Of a stretch of DNA of 64,000 nucleotides, positions 48,824 to 62,309 are shown piece by piece. The DNA lies in assembly GCA_964035545.1 (NCBI GenBank), contig OZ037767.1, positions 19,477,628 through 19,541,627 of the forward strand, given 5' to 3'. The DNA comes from Bugula neritina. Taxonomy: Eukaryota; Bryozoa; Gymnolaemata; Cheilostomatida; Bugulidae. The stretch's first letter is position 1, and the number at the start of each line of letters is the position of its first letter. The position numbers were made by a program, and so were the translations under genes. A model generated the notes under the pieces. That model was not told the origin of the DNA. It ran no database searches and was given only the letters and a program-made list of their open reading frames with translations.

Positions 48824-51800
48824 ATGGCATTCTCAGCCAAGGAGGCTCACAGAGCTGCTACGTTTCAAAAGAAGCGGCAGAAAGAGCAGGAAGATCTGCA
48901 GCTGAAGAAGAAAAAGATCGAAGAGGAACTCCAAGTTGGCAGCATCAGTAACAAGTTTGCTGCTCATTACGATGCCATTGAACAGCAGCTCAAGTCAGAT
49001 ACAATTGGTATACTTCATTTTATGCTTGTAATAACACTTCTAATAACCTGGTTTAGTTTTTATTCAGATGATTTGCAATTGCAGTTGTTTTCTTTAAAGA
49101 AAGTTGTTGCTTTTGTTGAATAAGATTTAAACCAAAGTTTCAAAGCGTACTTTTGTTATTTGCTGCCAGTTTATTTGACATTTCTAGCAGTTGGTAAAAA
49201 TTAGTGATAGTTTGATGTTGAAAAATCAGTTGTGAATAGTTTAGTTCCCCTACAGCATGAAATAAACTCTCAGTTCAGGTATAGCTGACACTTGACATGT
49301 GCCACATAATATGTGTCATATGACATGTGATACAGGTTGCTCATGAAAAGTTGTGATTACTTGTTTCAGGTTTGGTGACTTTGGATGAGATGAAAGCAAA
49401 ACAAGAAGTAATGATTAAGGAAAGAGAAACACAGCTAGCTCAAAAAGAAAAAGAAGCTAGACTAAGTAAAGCAGAGTTGAAGAAGCAAAAAGCTAAAGAG
49501 AAGTCACAGGTGTGTATAATATATGATTAGCCCATAGCTAATAACTTTTTACAAATAATTCATAGCTAGTAATTAATAACTCACAGCTAGTAGCTCCCAA
49601 CTAGTAACTTGTAACTAATAATTCATAGCTGGTAACTCTTGACTAGTAACTAGTGGCAAGTAACTAGAGACTAGCAACTCATTGGTCGACTTTGGCAGAT
49701 AATTTCTCGTTGTTGCAAAGTCATGACCGTTTGCGGTGACATAAACTTGATGTTTGTAAACTGCAGATGTAGGCTGTTGTATGTATCATTAGTTGAGTGC
49801 CATACATGTGATGTTACTGAAACCGGTTGATGTACACCTGGTTAGGGCTATTACTCTGGTGTTATATATATGTTAGAAAGGAGCACTGTCGTTCCAACTG
49901 GAAGATGAGGATGATTGTGAAGATGGAGAAGACAATGAAGATAGTACAGAGACTGTTAATGAAAAGAAACGACTTGGTCAGTTCTCGTCTGTTTAATCAC
50001 CTTTGATTGGGTTTTGTTTTCAGCTAGATGACAACATATTGTTCTAGGGTGTCTAACATTGCTGGGCTTGCTGTCATAATGCTATAATAGTAAAGCAGCT
50101 AAGCCATCCACATTTCTAGCTTATGGATAAACCAAATATAATGTAAAAGCTAAAATTGAAATACTTGTTGATAACCTGACTACTTTACTATTTTTGAGAT
50201 TCATAAAGAGTGTGTGTTGAAGGAATGAATCCCGATGTAGACACCAGTTTCTTACCTGATCGGGAGAGGGAAGAGGAAGAGAATCGGTTAAGGTACTGTC
50301 TTAGCCATAGTTATTAGTTCAATCAGCTGGGTTAAGGGGCGTGCTAAATAACCTTCCTAACTTTGCCTTCCTAAACCCAGATATTTATTTATCAACACTC
50401 TACCATGTTGGTTGTTGAATAATGTGAGTAATCTTGTATATAATAAGTAACTAACATTGAATTTTAGAGCTCAATTAGCTGCCGAGTGGAGACAGAAACA
50501 AGACGATATTAAGAATGAAGAGATCTTGGTTGTGTATTCATACTGGGATGGTAAAGGACACCGTAGGCAGGTGAGACAACTCCATATCCTACTATTATAC
50601 AACTTCATGTAGACTGTTTGATATAGTCTTCAGCACTTGTAGCAAGTGTTCAGATCAATGTGTTCAATTGAATAACAATAAATCCTTTTCAGAGGTCCCA
50701 ATATCCACTTTACAACTAGGAGTTGTGTCCTCCCAAGGTGAATAGGTTGAACCTTTGTATAAAGAACAAACACATTAAAAATTTGGCTGTTTGGCTGCTA
50801 CTTAAAATTCTAATTATGCTATAGAATTGCTCTGTTAGGAGATAGATATTTTGGTATAAGCACACATATTAGCAGTTCAAAAATTTTTTTAAAAATATTT
50901 CTTCATGAAGAATTTTAAAGAAAATAAACTTGAAAGCATTTTTGTGGTTTTGGTTACTAAGCAATGCTGAGGTGGCACTTCAGCATTGCTTAGTAACCAA
51001 AATCACAAAAATGAGTTCAAGTTTATTTTTTCAATAATTTTCATTTTGGGAGGACACAACTCTTAATTGTAAGGGGGACATTGGGGACCTCTGAAAAGGG
51101 TTTATTGAGTTTGTTTGAACTGATTTGACATAGATTGAATTGGACTTGCTGTTGCCTTAAACCATGTCTGGTATCCTCAATAGTACTCATTGCAACCGCT
51201 CTCTTCAATATCTACCCTATTATTCAGGTGAAGATGAAGAAAGGAAACAGCATATACCAATTCCTGCAGAGGTGTTTGGAGAATCTGAAAAAGGAAGATA
51301 TTTATGCTGAACTCAAAGTAGCCTCAGCTGATCAACTGATGTACGTTAAAGAAGACCTTATCCTTCCCCATCATTCAACATTCTTTGACTTTATAGTCAC
51401 TAAAGCTAGAGGTAATGCAGTTTTTTTTAAATTATTGACTTTCGTTTTCTAGTATTTTGATTTAGATGATCACATCATAACATAGCATATAATATCTTAG
51501 TTGTTTGAGAAAAATGAACAAAGTACCAGCCACAAGGATGGCAAACTATGGGTTTGATAAAATGCAAATCGTTTTCATCGGTAGGTTATTTTCTTGACTG
51601 AAGTTTAGTATTAGATAGTTACACTGATCCACACCTAGCCACTACAGGTATCATCAGGAACCATTATCAATGTGCAGTCAACCAGTAACTTCATAATAAT
51701 ACTTGAAGTTGCTATACATCTTGAGGGCTTGTTAGTAAGATGGAAGGTGAATAAGTCAGACAGGAAATGGGTCAGACAAGAAGTGAATCATAAAGCAGTA

Positions 51801-54800
51801 TTGTTTGTTTTACAGGTAAGAGCGGACCTCTATTTAACTTTGATGTTCAAGAAGATATTCGGATAAAATCTGATGCAGCTATTGAGAAGAACGAGAGCCA
51901 TGCAGGTGAGTTGACGGAGCTGCTCTCTGTTGTGGAAGTCCCTATATTTAGGATAATATAATTATTTTATATTTACAATAGGGTCATTCCGCGTCAACTC
52001 AACCAATGGCCCACGCCTTTGCGTCTCAGATTTTGTTCATATTTACACCAAATGGACCTACACATGTCCTGAGTACTATTCTTGAATATTTCTGGCCTGA
52101 CACAAAAAACTTTTTGAGAAACGACTATTTCCATGAACAAAGGTTGGGAAAAATTTTGAGGAAAATTTGCGATTTTTATTTTTAGACCAATTTGTAAACG
52201 TCCATATCTCAATCATTTTTTTAGACTGAGCCTTAAAATATGGTGTGTGATTTGATAACACCTATCAATTTGCACTAGTAGTAACCCATACTGCAGAATA
52301 CTTTGTGTGCATATATGCTAAGCCATTGAATATTGGCAAATTTTTGTGAATTTTGAAAAATTTCGAATATTTGCCACGTCACAAAAGGCGTTAATTTTTA
52401 TTTTACTCCCATAAATGTTTATCCATAAATAGTTGATTATGGTGACTTTATACTCCTTAATTTCTGTAATTTTGAAAATAATATTTTCCGAGATATAGAC
52501 ATCCAAAGTGAAGAAAATGTGAAAATTTGCCCAACTTCACAAGGATGTAACCCGATGTTTGAATATGGTAAAAATTTTTAAACAAGCATTTTCTGTAACG
52601 TCATTTAGTTTATTTTGTAGATTCATAAATTTGACCGTCCTTATATTGTCCAAACTTAAAGTAAATCGCACGGAAAAATGGTATGCATACGAAAATCGGC
52701 AAAATGCAATTTTTCAATGTAATATGTTGGGATCATACATTTTTTATCATTCATATTGTTCAAAATATCAAGTAGATACATATATGTTTCCTATATATGT
52801 CAAATCTTTCTGTCTGGGTGTAGTTCCCATAGATCCCTGAGCCGTTAGCCTGGTAGAACCAGTTACCAGTGGTGACCACGAGGACGTGCCTCAGAGTCTT
52901 GATGATTGGTGACTTTACCAGTTAGTACTGGCACTTCGTCGCCTCAGCATCCTTGGTGTGTCTTCCTTCACTTTAGTAAGTTTGGCAGACATCCACCACC
53001 ATCTACTGAAGATTACAATAAAATCTGATTTGTGTGTAATAGCGTGAGAAAAATTCTGCCGGTTGGCATTATATGATATTCCCAGTAAGTTTCAGGTAGC
53101 AATTGTTATTTCTGTGAGTGAATGGTGTGAAACAGCTGAAATCTTGCTGGAATCAAGTACATTAAGTAGCTGAAGCAAGGGTGGCTTAAAATACATGCCC
53201 AAATATAACACCATGGCCCTGAACACAATAGGCCGAATTAGGTCAACTAGGTCAATTAGGTGTTATCAAATCACACACCAAATTTTAAGGCTCAGTCTAA
53301 AAAAATGATTGAGATATGGACGTTTACAAATTGGTCTAAAAGTAAAAATCACAAATTTTCCTCAAAATTTTTCCCAACCTTTGTTCATGGAAATATTCAT
53401 TTCTCAAAAAGTTTTTGTGTCAGGCCAGAAATATTCACGAATAGTACTCAGGACATGTGTAGGTCCATTTGGTGTAAATATGAACAAAATCTGAGACGCA
53501 AAGGCGTGGGACTTTCTGAAATTTGGTTGATTTGACACGGAATGACCCAATAGTTATCCAACTCTAGCTAACTTATCGAGTGTATTACTCATACTAATTA
53601 GACATGAAATTTAAATAGTTGCGTTTAATTACTACATGAATTTGTATAACTGTAAACCTTACTTAAATTCTGGTTTCGGTTGCAATATTTTGTCAATGCG
53701 TAGGTTGCCATAAACTACTATCAAACATTGACACTTTTGTAACTGGGAGTTGTTTTATCGTGATATTTGTAACCTGACGTCATGTAAGCATCTACAGTTA
53801 GCAATCAAAGTAACAATCAGATATGGATTATATTTCATCTAAACTTTGCCTGTATGAATAATAGGTCATCAGTTCTAGCTTATTGTGTTAATAAGTATTC
53901 TAGATATTCTATAGACTATACATTGCTGTAGGTAAGGTTGTCTATAGACTATACGTTGCTGTAAATAAGGTTGTCTATAGACTATACATTGCTGTAGGTA
54001 AGGTTGTATATAGACTATACATTGCTGTAGGTAAGGTTGTCTATAGACTATACATTGCTGTAGGTAAGGTTGTCTATAGACTATACGTTGCTGTAGGTAA
54101 GGTTGTCTATAGACTATACGTTGCTGTAGGTAAGGTTGTCTATAGACTATACATTGCTGTAGGTAAGGTTGTCTATAGACTATACATTGCTGTAGGTAAG
54201 GTTGTCTATAGACTATAGACTGCTGTAGGTAAGGTTGTCTATAGACTATACGTTGCTGTAGGTAAGGTTGTCTATAGACTATACGTTGCTGTAGGTAAGG
54301 TTGTCTATAGACTATACATTGCTGTAGGTAAGATTGTCTATAGACTATACATTGCTGTAGGTAAGATTGTCTATAGACTATACATTGCTGTAGGTAAGGT
54401 TGTCTATAGACTATACATTGCTGTAGGTAAGGTTGTCTATAGACTATACATTGCTGTAGGTAAGGTTGTCTATAGACTATACATTGCTGTAGGTAAGGTT
54501 GTCTATAGACTATACATTGCTGTAGGTAAGATTGTCTATAGACTATACATTGCTGTAGGTAAGGTTGTCTATAGACTATACGTTGCTGTAGGTAAGGTTG
54601 TCTATAGACTATACGTTGCTGTAGGTAAGATTGTCTATAGACTATACACTGCTGTAAGTAAGGTTGTCTATAGACTATACATTGCTGTAGGTAAGGTTGT
54701 CTATAGACTATACGTTGCTGTAGGTAAGGTTGTCTATAGACTATACATTGCTGTAGGTAAGATTGTCTATAGACTATACATTGCTGTAGGTAAGGTTGTC

Positions 54801-55028
54801 TATAGACTATACGTTGCTGTAGGTAAGGTTGTCTATAGACTATACGTTGCTGTAGGTAAGGTTGTCTATAGACCATACATTGCTGTAGGTAAGGTTGTCA
54901 TGAGAACCTGGTATGAAAGACACAAACACATTTTCCCCGCTTGTCGCTGGGAGGTGTTTGATCCGGAGAAGAAGTGGGATAACTACTCCGTGTCTGACAA
55001 GGAGAAAAGTAAATTCACAGTCAAGTGA
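48824..55028 (+). CDS. FAM50A: FAM50/XAP5 family splicing protein, eight coding exons (336 aa)
   Basis: Exons: 48824-49007, 49370-49509, 49877-49976, 50223-50292, 50468-50570, 51228-51411, 51816-51905, 54889-55028. All phases fit and the sum gives 336 residues, against about 339 in human FAM50A. The N-terminal third is a charged coiled coil ([18 protein letters not shown] and [18 protein letters not shown]), followed by the family segment [13 protein letters not shown]. An acidic stretch follows ([16 protein letters not shown]). The XAP5 domain starts at [20 protein letters not shown] and contains [30 protein letters not shown] and [20 protein letters not shown]. The family is nuclear and associated with the spliceosome. 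The ATG follows an acceptor-like CAG directly, so an alternative start in an upstream exon is possible. The last exon lies at the edge of a 30-unit minisatellite that shares its splice acceptor. Confidence 0.95.
50676..51108. mobile_element. Long-hairpin MITE in FAM50A intron 5
   Basis: The ends CCTTTTCAGAGGTCCC and GGGGACCTCTGAAAAG are inverted, and similarity runs along most of the element (GAGTTGTGTCCTCCC is present inverted). At the centre, 50938-51012 is a near-perfect hairpin with 35-bp arms built on TTTTGGTTACTAAGCAATGC. No coding capacity. The target duplication is unclear. Confidence 0.8.
51981..53548. mobile_element. Fold-back element with about 280-bp TIRs in FAM50A intron 7
   Basis: It begins GGGTCATTCCGCGTCAA and ends with the inverse of GGGTCATTCCGTGTCAA. 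The arms (about 51981-52265 and 53262-53548) share CACGCCTTTGCGTCTCAG, TGGACCTACACATGTCCTGA and other blocks. AATA flanks both sides (51977-51980 and 53549-53552), consistent with a 4-bp target duplication. The 1-kb centre has no transposase frame. It is non-autonomous. Confidence 0.85.
53907..54896 (+). repeat. 33-bp minisatellite, exactly 30 units, overlapping the FAM50A last-exon acceptor
   Basis: The unit is GTCTATAGACTATACATTGC followed by TGTAGGTAAGGTT. It repeats with only substitutions and no length change over 990 bp. The last unit (54864-54896) contains the genuine 3' splice site (TGCTGTAG) and the first eight bases of the last FAM50A exon, GTAAGGTT. The array is thus a tandem amplification of an intron-exon border. 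On the minus strand it gives a long repetitive open frame ([11 protein letters not shown] units), which I regard as a by-product. Confidence 0.97.
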
Positions 55029-58000
55029 TGAGAAAAAAACACGGTGGGGAAGTCTCCATATGCATAATATGGAGTAACAGGAAGTGATACTAGAGCTGTT
55101 GCTTAGCAACATACCAACTATCATCTATCTGACTTGGATTTGGTTAAACAAAACTCAGTCGAAAACTTTTTCTTGAGTTTTGATGTAGATTTTGTTGAGG
55201 GCTTTCATTTATTGGTACTCTCTTGTAAATATTGCAACCATTTGCATTTTAATGATGTTGTAACCTTTCTATATCATGTACATATTGCAACATCCTTTTG
55301 TATTTTTTAGTTGTAAAAATGTTTTGGCTAATTTATGCAATATAATAATGTAATGAGATAATATAATAATATCAAATACTAAAACTCACAGCCTTTAAAT
55401 TATTGCAAATACTGAATATCTTATAAACAATGAAGCAGCCAATCTGCACCCCTTTCAATAATTACTTTCCATCAAATTACTAACTTTTGTCTAACAACTT
55501 TGTGCCATGCATAGGAGTTGTCATACTTGTATGTTGAGCCAACTTGGAGTATGTAGAAGCAGCTGCAACAAAAACGGCATACATGATTAATTCTATGTGC
55601 ATAGAACATAGTAAGTTTGAATGCAACTAAAAGTTTCTATTTCTAGTTATATAACACAGGAGCTTTGCTACAGGCATATCTTGGTGCTATGCATGGCTAG
55701 ATATTTTGTATTCCCCACAAAGTAAGAATAAAGGCTAAGCACTTACAGTATGTACTAACTATAACTTGGTGTTTTATATATTAATATAACTTGATTTTAT
55801 ATACTCGTACTTTGGCTCCATATTCTATAAATTCAAATATTTTCTTAAATCGATTAGCAATCAACATAAACTATATAATATAATCCAATCATGTTTTATT
55901 AGGTTATTTTTCATGTAGAAACTACTGCAGCGACTGATACGTACATTAACTATAAATACGCAATAATATAATCTAGTTGATGCAGTAAATGGCCTAGTCA
56001 AGGCACAAAGGGGTACACAATCATTTATATAATATAATATATAATCAGCATCAGCTCTTGCAAAAGTTTAGATTAAATTTGTGATGTATTAAACCATGCC
56101 AAAAGCACTTTTAATTGCTCAGAACTTACAGTAGTTACTTCAATGAAGTTTATTATCTCTTTTTAATGCAAGTATTACAATATGTTTAAATATTACATAT
56201 TTCTAAGCATATCGGTCAAATAATAATAATTTATTGCTTATTTTTAAAGTGCAGGGTTGCATAAGCTAAAAGATTTATTACCTAAAACTTTACTCTAAGA
56301 AACATTATCTTTACAATAACTAATACATGTTTTATGCAATCATACACATCACCTTACTGTATCACATTATCCTCCCATTACACAAAAGTTTAATATCTTT
56401 TACTATTGCAAGAATATTATTTGTTGCATAAGTTTAAAATGCACTGAAATATACAGCCACATATGTAAAAGTTGCAATTGTATTTATAAAATTGCATACA
56501 AAAATTTGCAAGTTGACTAAAAGATTTATTGCGAAGAGATTATTGAATGCAGATATTTGAAGTGTTGATTAGAAGAAAACTCAAATTTTGACCTTTTTCA
56601 GAGCTTTATTAGGAACATTATTTAGCTTTTGTAGAAATTAATTATAATTCTTGACTTATAATCATTTAAAATGACATCATTATTTAACATTATTTTATGT
56701 AGTGCAGTACTATATCATCACTAAGTATTAGAGTTCCCACAGGTCTCAGTTGGTTGGCCGACTCACATACTTCTCTGGCGTCAGCTCTTGCAGGTTTCCC
56801 TATAAACCTGCATACTGACATGAAGCTATTTATTCAAACACATAATTGAGTCTCAGTATGAGCAACTGACATGACTATGGCTGGCATTGTTCAAAGTGCT
56901 GATTTGATGCTTCACTTGTGTATTGCATTCATACATTATCTGTCTGAGAGGTTAGATGTTATTATGTAAGAATTTCGCCTTCGAATAAGATCCGAGCAGC
57001 TGTTACTGTGACTTGTACGATTACGTTTTGACATGACTTTTAACTGGCTACCTGCGTAAGCGGATTGTGCTCAAGCTTTTGAATTCTTATTAACTGTCTT
57101 TTGTCAAATAAATAATATCAATTTTATATCTGGTTAGAAGATTTGAATTATAAATTGAAGCGTTTTATTTAAATTGTTGAAATATATTTTGCAAATCTCC
57201 GATTGCATTGTTAACCAATAAACAACTTATAACACTCGAGGGCAGTTCAGTGTCCAAGCGCCGAGACAGATGGAAACACAGTTTTGTAATTTGTAAGTCA
57301 TTATGCATTAAATTAATGCTTTCAAAAAGACAATTGAAAACGTTTAGAATATAAAATAGTAATGTGGCTCTGTCAAACGAATTTAATAAATTAAAGCCCT
57401 GCTTGCAGAAAACAAAGTAAATACTGCATAGCCGATGTAAGTAATGATACAGATTAGTTGTGCATTCTCTTATTTTACAGGAAATGTAGGTTGAATTTTA
57501 AATTAAATAATTAGTTTATTAAATTTCTAATGCAAAGTTATTTTTGGAAAATTATACAATTTTCAATAAAGTTTGGAGTAAGGTGTTTTCTAACAATTAT
57601 TGCTTTTCTAGTCTAACATTTGCTTTTTACTAGCAAAATTTTATTTCAGGAACTGAAATGTGGCATATTGCCTTTGACAAAATGATTTGCATCAAATAAA
57701 TATATAGCAATAAATTGCAACATTTCTTTTTCCTGGATAAATGATCAAGCGTTTTAGATATGATGTAACGTATGACCAGGACAATTGTTGGCATATGTTA
57801 AGGACTACCTTGTCAATATATACTATGCCTGATTCCCATGTCAAACTAAACTTGTTAATAAGCAATTTAAATATTTTTATTGTTGAAGAAACACATAAAG
57901 TCTTTATTATAATACAATATGCTACAAGCAATACCAATTAGCTATGCGTTACCAGCCAATTTCAAAGTTACTTCATGACATTGCTGTCAGAAACATTTCG

Positions 58001-61000
58001 TTCAGCTTCAAATGATTGACATGTGGAATGCATTCAACACAATGACACAGCCTAGCCATGGCGTATCAACTCGAAGAAAGTCATCACTTTCGAGTGTCCT
58101 TCAAACTCGAGTCAGGGCTGTAAAACAATTTTTTCTATTCTTTCTGAGAATTTTCAGGGTATAATAGACTGCTAATATATTATTGTCTAATTACTCATGT
58201 ATTTTCTGTTGAGTGGATTGTTATATAATATTTAAACAATATTTGGCATTTGAACGTCTGGCTCTAGTGTATGTTGCCCATTCTCTACCCAGACAGTTCA
58301 ATTTAATCCACCCACCACTTCAAGTTGCAACCGTTTGACAAGCTCAAACACAATGCAGCATTCAGACTGTGTTGGCTGCATAAAACTAGTGACGAGCACT
58401 AATAAGTTTACAAAACCTGAGAAATTTATAGTTTTATATTAAATATCAATAACAAACTATTGATGAAATCAGGAGGTTGTCTTCCAAAAATGTGCCGATA
58501 TTGCAGTCAGTAATGTCAGTGAGCAAGTAATCAGTTTTGCAACAGAAATACATAAAATACTTGTGTTTATACTTGTGTTTATATTACTTTATTAAACAAG
58601 ATAAACTGATATGTGCTACAAAGTTGTGCAAATAATAAGATATGCAATTAATAGAATTCAGCTTAGGAACTGCAAGGCACAGAAGCGTTAGAAATCTCAG
58701 AAGAATGAGTTGCCAATTTTATTGTTTACAAGTTTGTCTTTTATATATCAGGAGATATGTTGCTATATATACAAGAGATGTTGCTATGCAAATATTAAGG
58801 TGTGCAGTGAAAGCATCATAACATGCTATTGCATTGTGTCAATTGATGGTTATAATATTACATATTAGGCCACTTTCTTGCTTACTTCAAATTAACTGGC
58901 TTGTACAAATCACTGGAGCAGTCAAGTTTCTGCTGTTACTATTTCTACCAATTTTCTTTAATTGCGCTAATCTTTATATTAATTGAAAGGAAAGTATTTA
59001 ATTAGCTGTCCACATAGCTCCTTGTATTTGTGTATCAGAAATAACTTAACATATCTAACACGGTGTCTGTCAAGTGGGTCAACTTAAGTGATAAACTGTT
59101 GTAAATCAACTGCTAACAATTATAGCCTCTCCAGTCACACAGTTTCACTGTGATTAGTGGTGTAAATTATCAACCAGCCAATATCTCTTTAGCCAGTAGA
59201 ATGCTGAATGTTATGCCACTTGGAGCTGGTAAACCATGGGGTTCAATAATAATTGTATCAGATGATATTTTAGCCTACAACTACAATTGGAGGTGAGAAA
59301 GTTACAAATCATCTGGTAAAATGTTAACCACTTGCTGTGAAAATATAATGACTTTATCTTTTTATTTCTTACTAATTGCCACACAAACAAAAGCTGAATG
59401 AAAAACAATTATTTATGAAGAAGACAATTTGTATAAAGGGATTAGTTATAGAGAAGAATAAGCAGCATTCTGTAATTATAACAGCTTCAACAATCATCTC
59501 TATAGATAAAATACCATAGCATATTAAACTAGGCATGGTTATTAAAACTAAAATAGAGAGTAATTATAGCTCATTTCAGATTATGGCTTCCCATCAACCA
59601 TGCACTGGATCATATTACCAATATTTTCAGTTTACTAAATATTCTTAGTAAATCTGTTTAGAACAGCAGCGGCATTCCTAGAACGTTTATTGCCTTGTGT
59701 TGATAAAACAATCCCTTTTTATGTTGAATGAAAGATGCAAATTAAAACAAACAACTTCCAGTAAGATTAAACTACAAATTAGATACAAAGAATGTGTTTC
59801 AATGTTCAGAGGGACCAAAATATTGAGCTCATTATTCTAAAGGCAGGTGTAGCTGGCCATAAGGTGCAGTAGCAGCGTAACCATCACACCGATGACTAAT
59901 ATCAGGTGAGAAAAATCACGAAACGTTGATAAGTTTTTGGTTATCAATACACATGCACCGAGTGACCCGCTTTACCAATCAGCACTGCAGTTCACATGTT
60001 TAATAAGTCATTAGAAAGATTGCTCCATGAACTCAAAGCTGAAAAATCACATCCTGTGACTATGCAGTGCACCGTCGTGAGTGTAAATCAACAAATAGAC
60101 ACTGCGAACGAATGCTGCCAAGTAGGTTCTGTCCCATGAGATCTGGTATCAAGAGAAGGCAGCGCCTTTAATAGTATAAGCCATGTCAGCGCTATAAAAA
60201 TATCTCGTCATCACCAAAGCAAATCTGCATCGCGTAATTTGGTCTGCAGTGTATTGTAGAAAGCCAACACCTTCATATGTACTTAAATGTTACAAAACTA
60301 TTTTTATTAATTTGAAACTACTTTATCAAGTAAATATTGCATTATGGAATAAATAGCAATATAAATATTGTAGTATAAACAAAAAACTTTGAAATTGTTT
60401 AACATTACATAATATGCAAATGAATATTGCTTTTATGTTGTCTATTTTTTACTACTAATTGTGCACACACTACATTACAATAATTAAATGGTAGAAGAAA
60501 TAAAATTTTTTATCTTGCGGGTCAGCTTAGGAGAATATTTTTAATCAACAAGTCTATCAAGAGATAAAACTTTTCTATTTATCCACAATCCTAAACTATA
60601 TGACACACTGGAAATAATTTAACATTAATTTTAAAGTTTTGAAATTTATTTTGATTTTATAGGGCTATCAAAATAATGAAAAGAAATTATAGCAGTCAGT
60701 GTGCAAAAACTTGCTAAAATGTATTTATAATTTGTTAAAAAATTCAAATTCTTTATAAAATTTCTACAATTTGTTTCAAATAACTTTTTTAACAAACTTA
60801 ACTTTTATGAAGCTTGTGAGATATTTTCAAAACTGTTTGCCTATCAACTTTTCTTAAGCAATTTTTTAGTATTGTGTCCAACAGTTGGACTGTGAGACAA
60901 AGTGTGTTTGAAATGTGGTCTAAGTCAAAGAATTATTCAGATATTTATTCTTCTTTTTTATTGGTTGTTGGAGAAATAAAACCATCGTATGCTCGAAGGC

Positions 61001-61224
61001 CGCAGCTACTCATACAAAGGATCGACTTTTGCTCTTACCTTTTGTATTATACAAGTGCAATTCATACAGGCACATTGTCATTTGACAAATCAGATTGCAA
61101 TAATAAAAGTATATATGGTCTGCAATTCACACGCCTTTTCATTTCAGTTCTATACGCCGTCAATTGTACAAGTCACCACGTCTTAACCTCTAAATTTAGA
61201 GATAGATCTGAAATATTCTATGAA
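55029..61224. other. Noncoding region between FAM50A and the TLX gene
   Basis: It contains the FAM50A 3' UTR (polyadenylation within a few hundred bases is plausible) and the upstream region of the tailless gene. I find no supported exon. A 152-codon frame at 60874-61332 runs into the TLX first exon but only its end is credible coding sequence. Regulatory elements of a developmental gene are expected here but cannot be identified by eye. Confidence 0.45.
60193..60199 (+). promoter_or_regulatory. Possible TATA box upstream of the TLX gene
   Basis: TATAAAA lies in a locally GC-richer stretch (GTCAGCGCTATAAAAATATC) about 1 kb before the first coding exon. In AT-rich DNA such a match is weak evidence. 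Confidence 0.25.
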
Positions 61225-62252
61225 ATGACTGCTTCTGTTGCTGACTCTAATAAAAGCGCTGCCAGCATGATCACCAAACTTCCACCATCAACTTCGGCAG
61301 CATCTAGTAAGTATTTCATACTTCATCATTGATTTCACACCCAGACGTGTTAACATGGAAAATATAATTATATTTGCTACTTGGTAAAGTGATGAACACT
61401 TTTCTTTTTATTCAGATAATAATGAACGTTCTTTTATCTTTTGTGTTATCATACATTAGAAAGAAATTAATATTGACTTTCACCAAATCAAGTTAATTCT
61501 TGGCTGTTTAAGAGCTTCTTTCAAAAGAACACAGTATTGGTGATGATCTTACTTGATGCATTTTCTTTTTCTCATCTAGTAATGACTTTTAAGCCAAGGC
61601 TTTGATCAGAGTCAATTTGCACAATTTCTAAGTTTCTAGACTCTCTTAAAATCCAATGTCAACTGTTCAAGTTTCTTTGGTTTATACTATGCTAGCTATG
61701 CTATGACGTTGACTGGTTATAGCTTTTTCTCTGCAATAAATTTTTTCTCTGCAATAAGCTAATTACTTTTTGAAGCAAAAATATTTTTTTTAAATTAATT
61801 ACTGACAGAAAAGTTATAAAAATTGTAGAAGTAAATTGAAATATTCACATTTCAAAAACTTCAGTATACTTATAAAAAGATTCAAAATAGATTGTTGTAA
61901 AAATGAAGTAATGCCTTGACTAAACTTTCTGTTTCACTGTGACAATTGTATTAATAAAGTGTATGATAATACAGGTATGTTTGAGACAAATCTGTTATAT
62001 GCATATTGTTGACAGGTCGAATTCTAATGGATATCCCTTGTAAAGTGTGCAATGACCACAGTTCAGGGAAACATTACGGCATTTACGCTTGTGACGGGTA
62101 AGTCATGAATATCAGTCTCTTTTGTGACAAAAATTTCTTTCTCGCGTATGATACAAATATTTGGTAATATTTTATTTGAAAAATTGTTTTGGATGAAATT
62201 TATATTATCCATTATTAGAGCGAAGCATTTCATAGCAAACAAAAAAGTTACT

Positions 62253-62309
<57 letters not shown>

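Noticed and set aside
53875-54876. Long minus-strand open frame of [11 protein letters not shown] repeats
   Set aside because: It is a by-product of a 33-bp repeat whose period is a multiple of three. It is antisense to FAM50A and has no non-repeat protein domain.
53907-54896. CRISPR-like array
   Set aside because: The units are contiguous without unique spacers and the genome is eukaryotic; it is a minisatellite.
60874-61224. In-frame N-terminal extension of the TLX protein
   Set aside because: Family members have short N-termini. The extension reads like translated noncoding DNA, so the ATG at 61225 was preferred.
62124-62309. Open frame ending in an Ile-Tyr repeat
   Set aside because: Translation of a (TA)n microsatellite inside a TLX intron.
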